A stretch of DNA of 64,000 bases from Ascoidea asiatica (lineage: Eukaryota; Ascomycota; Saccharomycetes; Ascoideales; Ascoideaceae), in the NCBI GenBank assembly GCA_001600695.1, contig BCKQ01000017.1:186001-250000 (forward strand), given 5' to 3'. Positions 29,653 to 40,967 of this stretch are shown piece by piece (the first letter of the stretch is position 1; every line of letters begins with the position of its first letter). The notes beneath the pieces were generated by a model that saw nothing but the letters and a program-made list of their open reading frames with translations, did not search any database and was not told the DNA's origin. Both the position numbers and the translations under genes were made by a program.

Positions 29653-31149
29653 TTAAGATACTAATTCACCCCATAAATAAGGTAAAAACACTACAATTGA
29701 AGTATATAAAGTTAATATTGCTTCAAATAAAGCAATTGGGAAACCTATTAAACCTCTTTCTTTAAAATTGCAAAAAATTGAAAATATTGCAACTGAAAAA
29801 AAATGTTTAAATAAGATAAAAGGTCTTGGTAATAAACCTGATAATAGACCCATTGGAACTTCAACACAATCATTGCCACATAAAAAGTAATTGAAACAAC
29901 CTTTTTGTAAAATTTTTAAATAAACAGAATCAGCTTGAAATAAAGCATATAAAGCAACAGATAAAACATTTATAACAGAATCTAAAGATTTTCTTTCATA
30001 ATGAAAATCTTGTATTGTATCCAAAACAGTTGAAGTATCACTTAGAGAAGGAATTTTATCAGGGGATAACATTTTACAAATTAAAGCAGCATCATTTAAA
30101 CCTACAGTCATTCCACCACCAGTTAATGGATGTCTCATATTTAAAGCATCACCAAGTAATAAACAACCAGTTAAATCATTTCTTTTTGCAATTAAATAAG
30201 AATTTGGCATAATTCTAATTTTTGAATCTTTTAAAGCTAATTTAAAAGAAGGTTGAGTTTCTAAAGGTAAACTTTTAAAAACGGTTTCATGAATATAAGA
30301 TTTAAAAACTGGATCATTTAATGAAGGTAAAGTTTTTGAATTATAAGCACATAAAATTCTAGTATCATTTGGAGAAATTTGATATAATAATATTGGAGAA
30401 TGATTACCTAAAATGACATGACCATGATTTTTAGCAGGTAATTTACAATTTTTTAAAGTTAAAGCAATAAAATGAGAATCAACAGTTGGTATATTATTAT
30501 AATCTAAAATTTTTCTAAATTTTGAAAATATACCATCAGATATTATAGTTAAATAAGCTTTATAATTAATATTTTTTGAAGTTTTTACACCAATAACTTC
30601 ATTTAAATCATTTCTTAAAATTTCAGTTACATTATCTTGTAAACAAGTACAATTTTTTTGTTTTTTAGCTAAAGATCTTAAATTTGAAATAAATTTACCA
30701 TGATGAAAGGCTACACCTCTTTCTCTTGGATTAATTTCAAAATCTTTTGAATTCAAAGTATTATCAGTAATCATATTTCTATCATCCTTGTTATTATTAT
30801 TATTATTATTATTACTGAAATTTATATCAGATATTTGAATTGAATCGGATTTATTTGGATATTTTAAAGTAGTTGAAGAATTATAATAACTAATATAATA
30901 ACCATCAACATGAATAGCATCAATATTATTAATTGCTTGAATTAAACCCATTGATTTTAGAGCTTTTAAACCAGCTGGTTGCATTAATTCCCCAACAATT
31001 CTATCAGGTTCACACCAATCTCTTTCTATACATAAAACTTTTCTACCTTGTTTAGCTAAAGTTGCAGCAATTGAAGCACCAACCACTCCAGCGCCAACAA
31101 CTATAACATCGTAAACTAGATCATTATTTGAAGAATCTTCTTCTGTCAT
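29653..31149 (-). CDS. ERG1: Squalene epoxidase Erg1
   Basis: FAD-dependent monooxygenase of the ER and lipid droplets. It converts squalene to 2,3-oxidosqualene and is the target of allylamines such as terbinafine. The 498-residue length is near yeast Erg1 (496). The N-terminal FAD fold is VYDVIVVGAGVVGASIAA, followed by RKVLCIERDW (about 35-44). The substrate-side block GELMQPAGLKALKSMGL is near 53-69. RGVAFHHGKFISNLR lies at about 144, and the second FAD motif GDALNMRHPLTGGGMTVG at about 335-352. Hydrophobic C-terminal helices end the protein. An Asn run (about 113-120) interrupts the N-terminal domain in a variable loop. Confidence 0.98.
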   Translation of the reverse strand: MTEEDSSNNDLVYDVIVVGAGVVGASIAATLAKQGRKVLCIERDWCEPDRIVGELMQPAGLKALKSMGLIQAINNIDAIHVDGYYISYYNSSTTLKYPNKSDSIQISDINFSNNNNNNNNKDDRNMITDNTLNSKDFEINPRERGVAFHHGKFISNLRSLAKKQKNCTCLQDNVTEILRNDLNEVIGVKTSKNINYKAYLTIISDGIFSKFRKILDYNNIPTVDSHFIALTLKNCKLPAKNHGHVILGNHSPILLYQISPNDTRILCAYNSKTLPSLNDPVFKSYIHETVFKSLPLETQPSFKLALKDSKIRIMPNSYLIAKRNDLTGCLLLGDALNMRHPLTGGGMTVGLNDAALICKMLSPDKIPSLSDTSTVLDTIQDFHYERKSLDSVINVLSVALYALFQADSVYLKILQKGCFNYFLCGNDCVEVPMGLLSGLLPRPFILFKHFFSVAIFSIFCNFKERGLIGFPIALFEAILTLYTSIVVFLPYLWGELVS

Positions 31150-32485
31150 TTTATTTTATTATTTTATTATTTTATTATTTTAATTATTTTAATTATTGAT
31201 TACGATTATTTTATTTCTCTAGGAAACTGTTTGATTAATTTTTATTTGAATTAATCAAAATCCCGTTCTCTTTTAATTTTTCTTTGTTATTTTAAATAAA
31301 AAAAAAATAAAAAAAAAGAAATAAAAGATAAAGAATGAAAGATTATAACACTGAAAGACTCAAAAGTTGAGAGATTGAAATATTAAAGATGGTGGAAAGT
31401 ATATTGAATGATTGATAATAAGAACTTGAATTATAAATAATATATATCGATATCAATAATGGATAATGGATAAATAATAATAAATTATTGGATATTTATA
31501 CTAAAATTAAGACACAGAGATCGTAGCGTAGTTGAGATAAGTGGTGTTGGAGTAAGACAAGAAAGAATCAGAAAATTGAAAAATTGAATATTGTTTTGCT
31601 TGTCGCAGTTGGCTCGATGCACTCGTAAAGAAGTGAAAAATCGTCTCATTTCGATAACGAGCGGTGGACGCGCACTTGAGAAGCTACCGAACAGCAACAA
31701 CTGTTCTCTAAGAAACTCTGCCAGACTTATCGACTTAACTTACAAGCTCCTCGCTAAACTGGCCGTTATCAGACCATCGAGAAACAGACAGCCTCTGGAG
31801 GGAGCGTGGTTAGTACGCTATACGAAGAACTGCGAGCACAATATGCCTCTGCAGGGACAACAGCGTTCGCCATCTTTGAAAATTGTGCGCTAATGTTCGG
31901 TAGCGTTCGCCAGATTTTGCATTTGCGCTGTACTGTTGTTCCCAGTATTGCGCTGCTTTCTGTCGCACCTGTCGTTGCTTCGTACCCGGGTCACCCGTTG
32001 CCTCTGCAACGTCTTTATTTAAAGATCCGTGCTAAGTATCCGTACTCATCCGTGTTCATAACTTGCCGGAAGTGGCATCCTTATATAATCCATCTTGTCT
32101 TGCATTACCACTGGAAGATTTAAAGAATTTTTTAATGGAATATTCATAGAAAAATCTATTCGAATTTTTCATTCAAATGTTTAATCGAATAATAACCAAA
32201 CAATCATCTAATATTCACAGCAACAACATCATATTTCATAGGCCCTTTTATAAAGTTTCTGATCAGCTTTTCTTAATCTTTCATGTGCTTTTTCAATCAT
32301 TCATTGAAGTTCTTTCATCACTTCTAAAAACTCTCTTTCGTTCATAAACGATAACGAAAATTACCTATCTATCTTACATATTATACTATTTATATTTATT
32401 TAAATTTTAACTTAGATTTAGATTTATATTTATATTTATATTTATATACTGAATTTAGAAAATATTTATCCATTAATCAATTTCA
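31150..32485. promoter_or_regulatory. ERG1 upstream region with GC-rich island
   Basis: No gene is convincing here, although GC-richness leaves frames open on both strands. The island spans about 31590-32110. It holds two exact copies of AGCGTTCGCCA (31862-31872 and 31902-31912, 40 bp apart), two of TTGCGCTG (31923-31930, 31948-31955), and three ATCCG units at 32025, 32038 and 32048. TATACGA (31819-31825, inverted TCGTATA) and TAAACGA (32345-32351, inverted TCGTTTA) match sterol-response cores bound by Upc2-type factors that control ERG genes. At seven bases each they are only suggestive. Confidence 0.5.
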
Positions 32486-34279
<1,794 letters not shown>

Positions 34280-34689
34280 TTATTATTATAATATTTGTAT
34301 TGATAACAATAACTATAAACAAAATGAATTCAATAAAATAATATACCTTATATAAAATATATTTATATTTTTCTTAGCTTGAAAATGAGGTCTTTTCCAA
34401 GAACTTTATATGAAAAAAAAAGAGTTTTATTTAAAACACAACAATTGAAAATTGAAAAGAATCAGGATAAGTCGATATTTCGATATAATTTTTCCTTTAG
34501 AGATCGCTATCAATTGAAAAAATTCTCAATAAATAACACTTTTGAAAATAAAATGAAATTCTTGATAAACAATTGCAAAATAAAATAAATAATTTTTTTA
34601 TCATCTTCCTTTTAGGGATTTTCTTTACAAGCAAAAGTCGTCGGCAATTTTAAGTTGGGCTCACTCCACTAAAACAAAGGGATCAAAAC

Positions 34690-34695
34690 CTTATC
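34690..34695 (-). promoter_or_regulatory. GATA site in the PUT2 promoter
   Basis: GATAAG on the minus strand (the PUT2 strand), 22 bp from the CGG-N10-CCG site. Another GATAA core lies at 34744-34748. Gln3/Gat1-type GATA factors place proline-use genes under nitrogen catabolite repression, so the pairing is what PUT2 control would need. Confidence 0.5.
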
Positions 34696-34717
34696 TGAAG
34701 AGCTCACCCGGCCGTTG

Positions 34718-34733
34718 CGGAAAGCCAGACCCG
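34718..34733. promoter_or_regulatory. Put3-type activator site upstream of PUT2
   Basis: CGGAAAGCCAGACCCG has the CGG-N10-CCG form recognised by the zinc-cluster activator Put3. As I recall it, the known yeast PUT sequence is CGG-GAAGCCAACT-CCG, and this one agrees with it inside the spacer as well (AAGCCA). It lies about 490 bp upstream of the PUT2 start, in the only GC-rich part of that promoter. Proline-induced activation is the expected role. Confidence 0.75.
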
Positions 34734-35312
34734 CAAAATGGGATTATCTTCCTTGATTATGTAACAACTTGGTAAGCAGTAAAAGCTGATAATATTAGGC
34801 TATATTGAGATAAAACAAATTATTTTTATTTATTTTTCATTGGAATAATTGAAATAAATAAATACTAATCAATGCAGCTTTAATGGGAAAACAACTTCGC
34901 CATTGAAGATATAAACTATATAAGAGTGATAAAAGAGTGCTTCTGAATTAAAAGAAATTAAGTAACTATGTTCGAAAAAAGTTGAAGTGCTTTTTTTTAA
35001 AAAAACTTTTGATAGAAAAAATTTTGATAAAATAAATAAAAAAAATAATTGAAATTATTAATTACTAAAGTTGGCTTTAAGATTTATAATCAACCAAAAA
35101 ATTGACAAGGAAAAAAATTGATATTGTGTAAGTTAGTAGAAATCATAAACAAAAAAATAAAAAATAGAAATATAAAAACATATAAAAAGATATAAAAAAG
35201 GATATATAAAAAAGTTAAAAAAAATTGAAAAATAAAATCTCAAAATAATTGAAAGAAAAGAGGGAATTGAAAGAAAATAAGAGGTTTTTTATTGATAGAG
35301 TGAAGTAAAAAA

Positions 35313-38300
35313 TCACTTAGATCCCGATTTTTTATGAGTTTTAGTTCTTCTAGTTAAAAAATTTAAAAGACTTGAATGAGAATGAGAATGAGAGTCACCT
35401 AAACTTCTTCTAGAGCTGGTTGCACTAGTATTACTAATACCAATGGACGTGGTGGATTTTAGAGGTGAAAAAGGTAATATCTTTATATCATTACCTTCTG
35501 AGAAAATTGATGATTGTAAACTAAAGCTTCTTTGAAGAGGAATACTTCTTATAGAATCTGAAATTAAAGAATCATTGGATGTATTTGATTTCTCAACTTC
35601 TTTTGCAGATACATCTGAATTGTTTTCATCATTTTCTATTTCATTGTTTTCTAAGTTCTTATTTTCATTTTCTTCTTCAAAGATCAAATCACAGCTGACA
35701 TCTTCCCCTAAAATTTTATTACTATTACTAGTAGATCTCGAGTCTATGTTAAGAGCAGGATGTTCTAAACTATTCTCTTCTTCTGAATCAATATCAACAT
35801 TCTCAGTTTTGATATTTTCTTTATTACCAGTTTGTTTATTCAACTCTTTTTTCAAACTGGGGCAATGATGTTCTTTTTCCTTACTATTTATCGTACTTGC
35901 AACATTTCCAAGAACAACACTAACCGGGGGCACTTCTATATTTTCTTTATCCAAAACCTTATTGAATGCAGGCTTCGTTCTAATACTAATTTTATCTGAA
36001 TTATTGGTTTCTTCCTTAAAAGCATGAGTTGATTCTAATTTTGATTCAACATTTTCTAAATTCTCTGGGATTTTTGAAGTAGATAAAATTGCTATCTTGC
36101 CTTCATTATCTTGATTTGCTTGTTTCAATATGGGAGAAGGAGTAATATCTGCCACAGATTGAATAGTTTTGTCTTTAGACTCAACTGCTTTTTCTGCTTT
36201 TTCTTTAGTAACTGATTCGGGATTAAGTTTAGTTTCTTCCAAATCATTTATTTTTTTAGATTCAAGTGTTTTTTGATGTTTAACGACATTGTTTGAACTA
36301 TTTCCAATTAAAATTTTTGGTGGAATATTTGCTTCCTGCTTTATTTCATTTTCTGACTTGACTTTGAACGAGAATGGAGGACCCGAATTTTGTGGGTTTA
36401 GAGTTTGAGTATTAATATTCAATAGTTTCTTTATAATTGGTGTCACATCTTTATTTGAAAAATCTTTAGTACTTGCAATATCTGAAGATAAAATAGAATT
36501 GCTCAAAGTTTTTTTACTCTTTTGATTTTTTTTTTGCTCGTTTTCCTTAAGTTCAGCTTTTTTACCTTCCTCCAGAGTTTGTATTTCAGTTCCTGCAGAT
36601 TCATTAATAATTTGCGTTTTATTTTCTTTGATTTGTTCGTCTTTCAATAAAATATTTTTTGGAATTTCTAGCTTTTTATCAGTTTCAAAAAAGACCTCTT
36701 TATAGACCTTTTCATTAATTCTATTGCAAGTTTCTTTTGATATATCTTCTCCTACTTTCATTGTATCAGCTTTTTTTATCGATTGTTTTATTTCTCTAGA
36801 TGATTTTACTAAATCATTTTCATAAATGGGTTCAATCTCTTTCGTTGCAACTTGCTTTTCAAAAATTTCATTACCTGATTTTTCTTCTATTTTCTTTTGC
36901 AGTTGCTCTTCTTTCATTTCTTCTTTAGGTTTTTCTTTAGCTGAATTTGACTTTTGAGCCTTAATGAGGTCAGTTTTTGAATTTTCATTGGTTACATCAA
37001 CCGCCTTTTTGAGATTCGAATCCCTGGATTCAGATGAATTCAAAGATGAATGTTTTGAAAAGTCTTTAAAACTATCCATATTAGCATCTATTTTTTCAAA
37101 GTTGATACTTTTAGTGAGAAGTTCCTGATTATGATCTGGAGTAACATTTTCTACGTATGAATGTTCTTGACTTAAATTGCTTTGGTCAAATTTTTCATGG
37201 GCTGTTTTTTCATCCTTATTTAATAGAGCTTCGGGAGAAGGCTTTACAACCAGATTTTCAAGTTTCTTAGAATCTATATCTTTTTGTCCTATAGCCATAT
37301 TTTTTTCAATTATACTTTTTGAAATATCCTCAAAGCCACTATCACTTGTCAAATTTGCTAAAGGAATGTCCTCGTTTACATCTAAAAAATCAGGAGGTAT
37401 TTCTTCTCGTTTAAGTTCATTCAACTTCACAAGTTCATTCAAAGGCTCCCAATTATTATCAATGCCTTCTAATTTGAAGTTATAACTCTTGAAATCTTTG
37501 AAACTTGGACTTCTTTTAAATTTACCAAATTCTTCCTTATCTTCAGATAAATCTTCATTTGAAAACATAGTTTGGTTAATATCTTCATTTTCATTTTCCT
37601 CGCCTTCATCTTCAGCATCTTCTTCAGCTTCATTCTCCAATATGGGAGCAATAAAATCACACATTTCATAAAAGGGAACTGGTTCCTCATATTCTTTTTT
37701 TTCTTCATATGGATTATTTTTTGTTGTTAGATAATGAACTCTAGACTCGATAAACTTGTCTAATTGTTCATTAGCATTATATGGATCGCTACAAAATGTA
37801 GAAGTAGATTTCTTTAATCTTATACTTGTATCAGCTTCTTGATTAGTTATCACCTTTTTTTTTGTGTCATCCAGCTTTATTCCTTCCACTTTAGAAAGTG
37901 AGGGATCAAATGCCATTTCTATGTTTGACAGGTCTTCATTTCTGGAAGAATCCAAAGGAAATTTTCTAGTAGGGTCAGGTGCAAAAGGTTCCCATGGAAA
38001 TATAAACCTTGAATGTTGCTCAATTTGATCTCCAAGCTTATTTTCAGAGCCTAGAGAGTTAACAACCTTTTTATTATCATCAGAAATTTTAGAGGTCTTT
38101 TGCTCATCTCCTATAGGTAAAATCTCTTCTTCTTTATTTGATACCTCTTTCTCTATAATTTTTTTATGAATGGCTGAGCTTCTATGTTTTTTTTGTTTTT
38201 TCTTTTTCTCTTTGATTTTTCCCTTGCCTGAAGGATAAAATTTTTTTGTCTGTTCTTCAAGAATTTTTTTTTTCTTTTCACGGTCATTATTTAGCCATTC

Positions 38301-40967
38301 AAGTCTTTGTTTATCTTTTTGCTCTTGTAAAGCTTTCATCACTTCAAATTTTTCTCTTCTTTTTTTTTCAAGCTTTTGAATTTGAAGCCAATCATTTTTA
38401 GCCTTTAGTTCTTCAGAAAGCCATTTTTCCTTAGCGATACGTTCATTTTCTATCCATTTTTCTTTTTCTCTTTCCTTGTGCTGCTTTTCAGCTTCAAATA
38501 TTTTTTTTTTTTCCTTTTCTCTGAGACGAGCTTTTTCTAAACCAACAAGTTCTTGCTTCAACCATTCTTGTTTCGCAGCTTCCTCTTTATTTAACCATTC
38601 TGAAATATCAGCCTCTTCCTGTTTTTTTTTTATAAAATCTTTTTCCATTTGTTTATGCTGAATTAATTTGTAACTCTCTGCTTCTTTAGCTTGGCGTTCT
38701 TTTTCTAACCAATCATTTCTTGCAATAAGATTTTGTATCTCCAATTGTTCTTTAGCCCTTTGTTCATTTTGCAACCATTTTAGTCTGTCATTTTCTTTTT
38801 GTTCATTTTCCAACCATTTTATTCTGTCATTTTCTTTTTGTTCATATGCCTTACGCTCATTTTCTAACCATTTCTTCCTTTCATTATTTTTTTGTTCTTT
38901 GGCTTTTTGTTCATTTTCCAACCATTCGGATTTTTCTTGTTCTTTTTTTAAATTAAATTCACGTTCATTTTTCAACCATTCTTGCTCTTGCTGAATTTTT
39001 TTTTCATTCTGATCTATGTCAATTTCTGTTTCTGAGCCTTTTTGCTGTTCTAGTTTTTTCTTTTGTGAATCAATGAAAACGGGTTCATTTTCCAACCATA
39101 GCTTTCTCTGTCTTATTTTTTCTCTTTTCTTCTTCTCAAGCAACTCAAAAATGTTTCTTCTATCATTTTCTTCTTTTTCCTTTTTAAGCCATTCATTTTT
39201 TGCTTTTTCCTCTTCCTGAAACCATTTTTGTTTTGAAATAAGTTCATTTTCTAACCATTCTTTAGTTTCCCTTTCTCTTTGTTTCTGTTCTATTTCTAAA
39301 TTTTCAAAATATTTTCTTAAAAGATATTCTTCTTTTTCTTTTTGAAGCCATTCATTTTTAGCTTGCAATTCTTTTTCATACCAGTCTTGCTCTTCTTTTT
39401 CTTTACTTTTTTTTGCTAGCTCTTCATTTCTTCTTTTTTCCTCCTTTTCCATTTTCTTCTTTTCATTTTGGTCTAAAAGTTTCTGCTCTTCAAGTTCTTT
39501 TTTGTCTGTTTCTAAGCGAAGTAACTCATTTTTCAAATTTTCTTCTTCATCTTTTTTCCGTTTGAGTTTTTCTTCATCTAAGAATCGTGTGAGAATATTT
39601 TTATTAATTGAATCAATCTCTAAGTCTGGTTTATAAGAAGACTCGTCATTCCAATTATATTTTTCTTGAAATGCTTCGTCATTTTTAGAGTTCAAAGTCA
39701 AAATACCAGAAGTATGGATGTCATTACTAAATTCTGGAACAGTTTTAAAGTTTGAGTAAGTGTCTGGATTCAAAAGTAATTCAATTATTTTTGAATCATT
39801 TTTATAATCTCTTTTTTCATTTTTAGAATTGCTTTCAATTTCTTTCATATCATCAATTTTTTTCTCATGATTTACTATTAATTTAGCAGAGTTTTTTGAA
39901 TCTTTCTTAATTAACTTTTCTTGGCATGATATAGTTGAATCAAGTTTGTTTAAATTTTTATCTACATTCTCAATGAGATTTGAAGTATGGGTGTCAGATG
40001 ATGAAATTAAAGAATTAGTAGTAGGATAAATAGGATCTGGAAAATTACTTAAAATATCTTCATTTGAGAAATTATTCTCATACCAAAGGTCCCACCATTT
40101 TTGAAGTAAATTATTATAAAGATAATTATTTTGAGAATTATTTTGAGAAGTGATTGATGGAATTATTGACCATGGTTTTTTATTACCGATAAAATGAACG
40201 GCATTAATATCATCATGAAATCTTAGAAATGCAGGATTATATTCATAATTTGGATTTGGAGTAACATTATAAAGAAAAGATAAATTCAACCAATCTCTTT
40301 CATTTGATTTATTGAATTTACCATTTGAATTAAAAAATTCGTTTAATAAACCTTGATCAGCACCATCAAAAGAAGAAGTTATATTATTTAAATTCGAATT
40401 TATTATAATATTTAATAAGTTATTATAAATTAATTTAGAAGGCTTGATTATTAATAAACCCGAATTAAAAATATCTGGCCAACCAGAATCTGGGGAAGCA
40501 ATAATTTGATTTGAGTTTTGATTTTTAAAATTAGATAAATCGAATAAATGATCTAAATTCTTTAAAATTAAAAAATCGGAGTCTAAATAAATTAAAGTAT
40601 TAAACTTATTTTCAAAATTGAAAATATTAATTTTAGACAAAGTATAAATTAAATCAGGTCTTTTTAAATTATGAATTAAAAGATTCAAATTTGAATAATT
40701 TTGTAAAGAAATCAAATCAAATTCAATTAACTGACTAAAATTTTTTTTTAATAAATTTAATTGAGGTTTTGTAAAATAAAAATTTGATTTTTTTGGAATT
40801 AAACAAATATATTCACCAGCTATTGAATTTGTTTTTTTTAAAGAATTAATTAAATTCAAAGTACCCGGTAAATAATTTTGAGAATATAATAAAGTTATAT
40901 AAGCATTTGGTAATGGCTTTTTTTCTTCAAATCTATTCTGATTGAAATTGGTAATCAAAGATGACAT
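35313..40967 (-). CDS. GLG1: Giant glycogenin-like glucosyltransferase with long repetitive tail
   Basis: The N-terminal 300 residues are a GT8 glycogenin domain, the self-glucosylating primer of glycogen. NAYITLLYSQNYLPGTLNLI opens it and LDSD (about 126-129) is the Mn2+/UDP-binding DxD. Next come SPDSGWPDIFNSGLLIIKPS, GADQGLLNEFF and VHFIGNKKPW. The protein then runs to 1,884 residues, against 616 and 380 for yeast Glg1/Glg2. From about 480 to 915 there are some 18 units built on W(L/F/I)xxE with Lys/Glu/Arg spacers, predicting a long helix or coiled coil. FPWEPFAPDPTRKFP at about 985-1000 matches a motif I recall from fungal glycogenins. The remaining 880 residues are Ser/Glu/Lys/Asn-rich and probably disordered. 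The frame is continuous. Confidence 0.87.
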   Translation of the reverse strand: MSSLITNFNQNRFEEKKPLPNAYITLLYSQNYLPGTLNLINSLKKTNSIAGEYICLIPKKSNFYFTKPQLNLLKKNFSQLIEFDLISLQNYSNLNLLIHNLKRPDLIYTLSKINIFNFENKFNTLIYLDSDFLILKNLDHLFDLSNFKNQNSNQIIASPDSGWPDIFNSGLLIIKPSKLIYNNLLNIIINSNLNNITSSFDGADQGLLNEFFNSNGKFNKSNERDWLNLSFLYNVTPNPNYEYNPAFLRFHDDINAVHFIGNKKPWSIIPSITSQNNSQNNYLYNNLLQKWWDLWYENNFSNEDILSNFPDPIYPTTNSLISSSDTHTSNLIENVDKNLNKLDSTISCQEKLIKKDSKNSAKLIVNHEKKIDDMKEIESNSKNEKRDYKNDSKIIELLLNPDTYSNFKTVPEFSNDIHTSGILTLNSKNDEAFQEKYNWNDESSYKPDLEIDSINKNILTRFLDEEKLKRKKDEEENLKNELLRLETDKKELEEQKLLDQNEKKKMEKEEKRRNEELAKKSKEKEEQDWYEKELQAKNEWLQKEKEEYLLRKYFENLEIEQKQRERETKEWLENELISKQKWFQEEEKAKNEWLKKEKEENDRRNIFELLEKKKREKIRQRKLWLENEPVFIDSQKKKLEQQKGSETEIDIDQNEKKIQQEQEWLKNEREFNLKKEQEKSEWLENEQKAKEQKNNERKKWLENERKAYEQKENDRIKWLENEQKENDRLKWLQNEQRAKEQLEIQNLIARNDWLEKERQAKEAESYKLIQHKQMEKDFIKKKQEEADISEWLNKEEAAKQEWLKQELVGLEKARLREKEKKKIFEAEKQHKEREKEKWIENERIAKEKWLSEELKAKNDWLQIQKLEKKRREKFEVMKALQEQKDKQRLEWLNNDREKKKKILEEQTKKFYPSGKGKIKEKKKKQKKHRSSAIHKKIIEKEVSNKEEEILPIGDEQKTSKISDDNKKVVNSLGSENKLGDQIEQHSRFIFPWEPFAPDPTRKFPLDSSRNEDLSNIEMAFDPSLSKVEGIKLDDTKKKVITNQEADTSIRLKKSTSTFCSDPYNANEQLDKFIESRVHYLTTKNNPYEEKKEYEEPVPFYEMCDFIAPILENEAEEDAEDEGEENENEDINQTMFSNEDLSEDKEEFGKFKRSPSFKDFKSYNFKLEGIDNNWEPLNELVKLNELKREEIPPDFLDVNEDIPLANLTSDSGFEDISKSIIEKNMAIGQKDIDSKKLENLVVKPSPEALLNKDEKTAHEKFDQSNLSQEHSYVENVTPDHNQELLTKSINFEKIDANMDSFKDFSKHSSLNSSESRDSNLKKAVDVTNENSKTDLIKAQKSNSAKEKPKEEMKEEQLQKKIEEKSGNEIFEKQVATKEIEPIYENDLVKSSREIKQSIKKADTMKVGEDISKETCNRINEKVYKEVFFETDKKLEIPKNILLKDEQIKENKTQIINESAGTEIQTLEEGKKAELKENEQKKNQKSKKTLSNSILSSDIASTKDFSNKDVTPIIKKLLNINTQTLNPQNSGPPFSFKVKSENEIKQEANIPPKILIGNSSNNVVKHQKTLESKKINDLEETKLNPESVTKEKAEKAVESKDKTIQSVADITPSPILKQANQDNEGKIAILSTSKIPENLENVESKLESTHAFKEETNNSDKISIRTKPAFNKVLDKENIEVPPVSVVLGNVASTINSKEKEHHCPSLKKELNKQTGNKENIKTENVDIDSEEENSLEHPALNIDSRSTSNSNKILGEDVSCDLIFEEENENKNLENNEIENDENNSDVSAKEVEKSNTSNDSLISDSIRSIPLQRSFSLQSSIFSEGNDIKILPFSPLKSTTSIGISNTSATSSRRSLGDSHSHSHSSLLNFLTRRTKTHKKSGSK

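Noticed and set aside
31591-32123. Overlapping plus-strand frames of 100 and 105 codons upstream of ERG1
   Set aside because: Two frames overlap in the same GC island, neither has a recognisable domain, and direct repeats and factor sites fit regulatory DNA better.
34379-34588. 69-codon frame upstream of PUT2
   Set aside because: Biased composition, no domain, lies in the PUT2 promoter.
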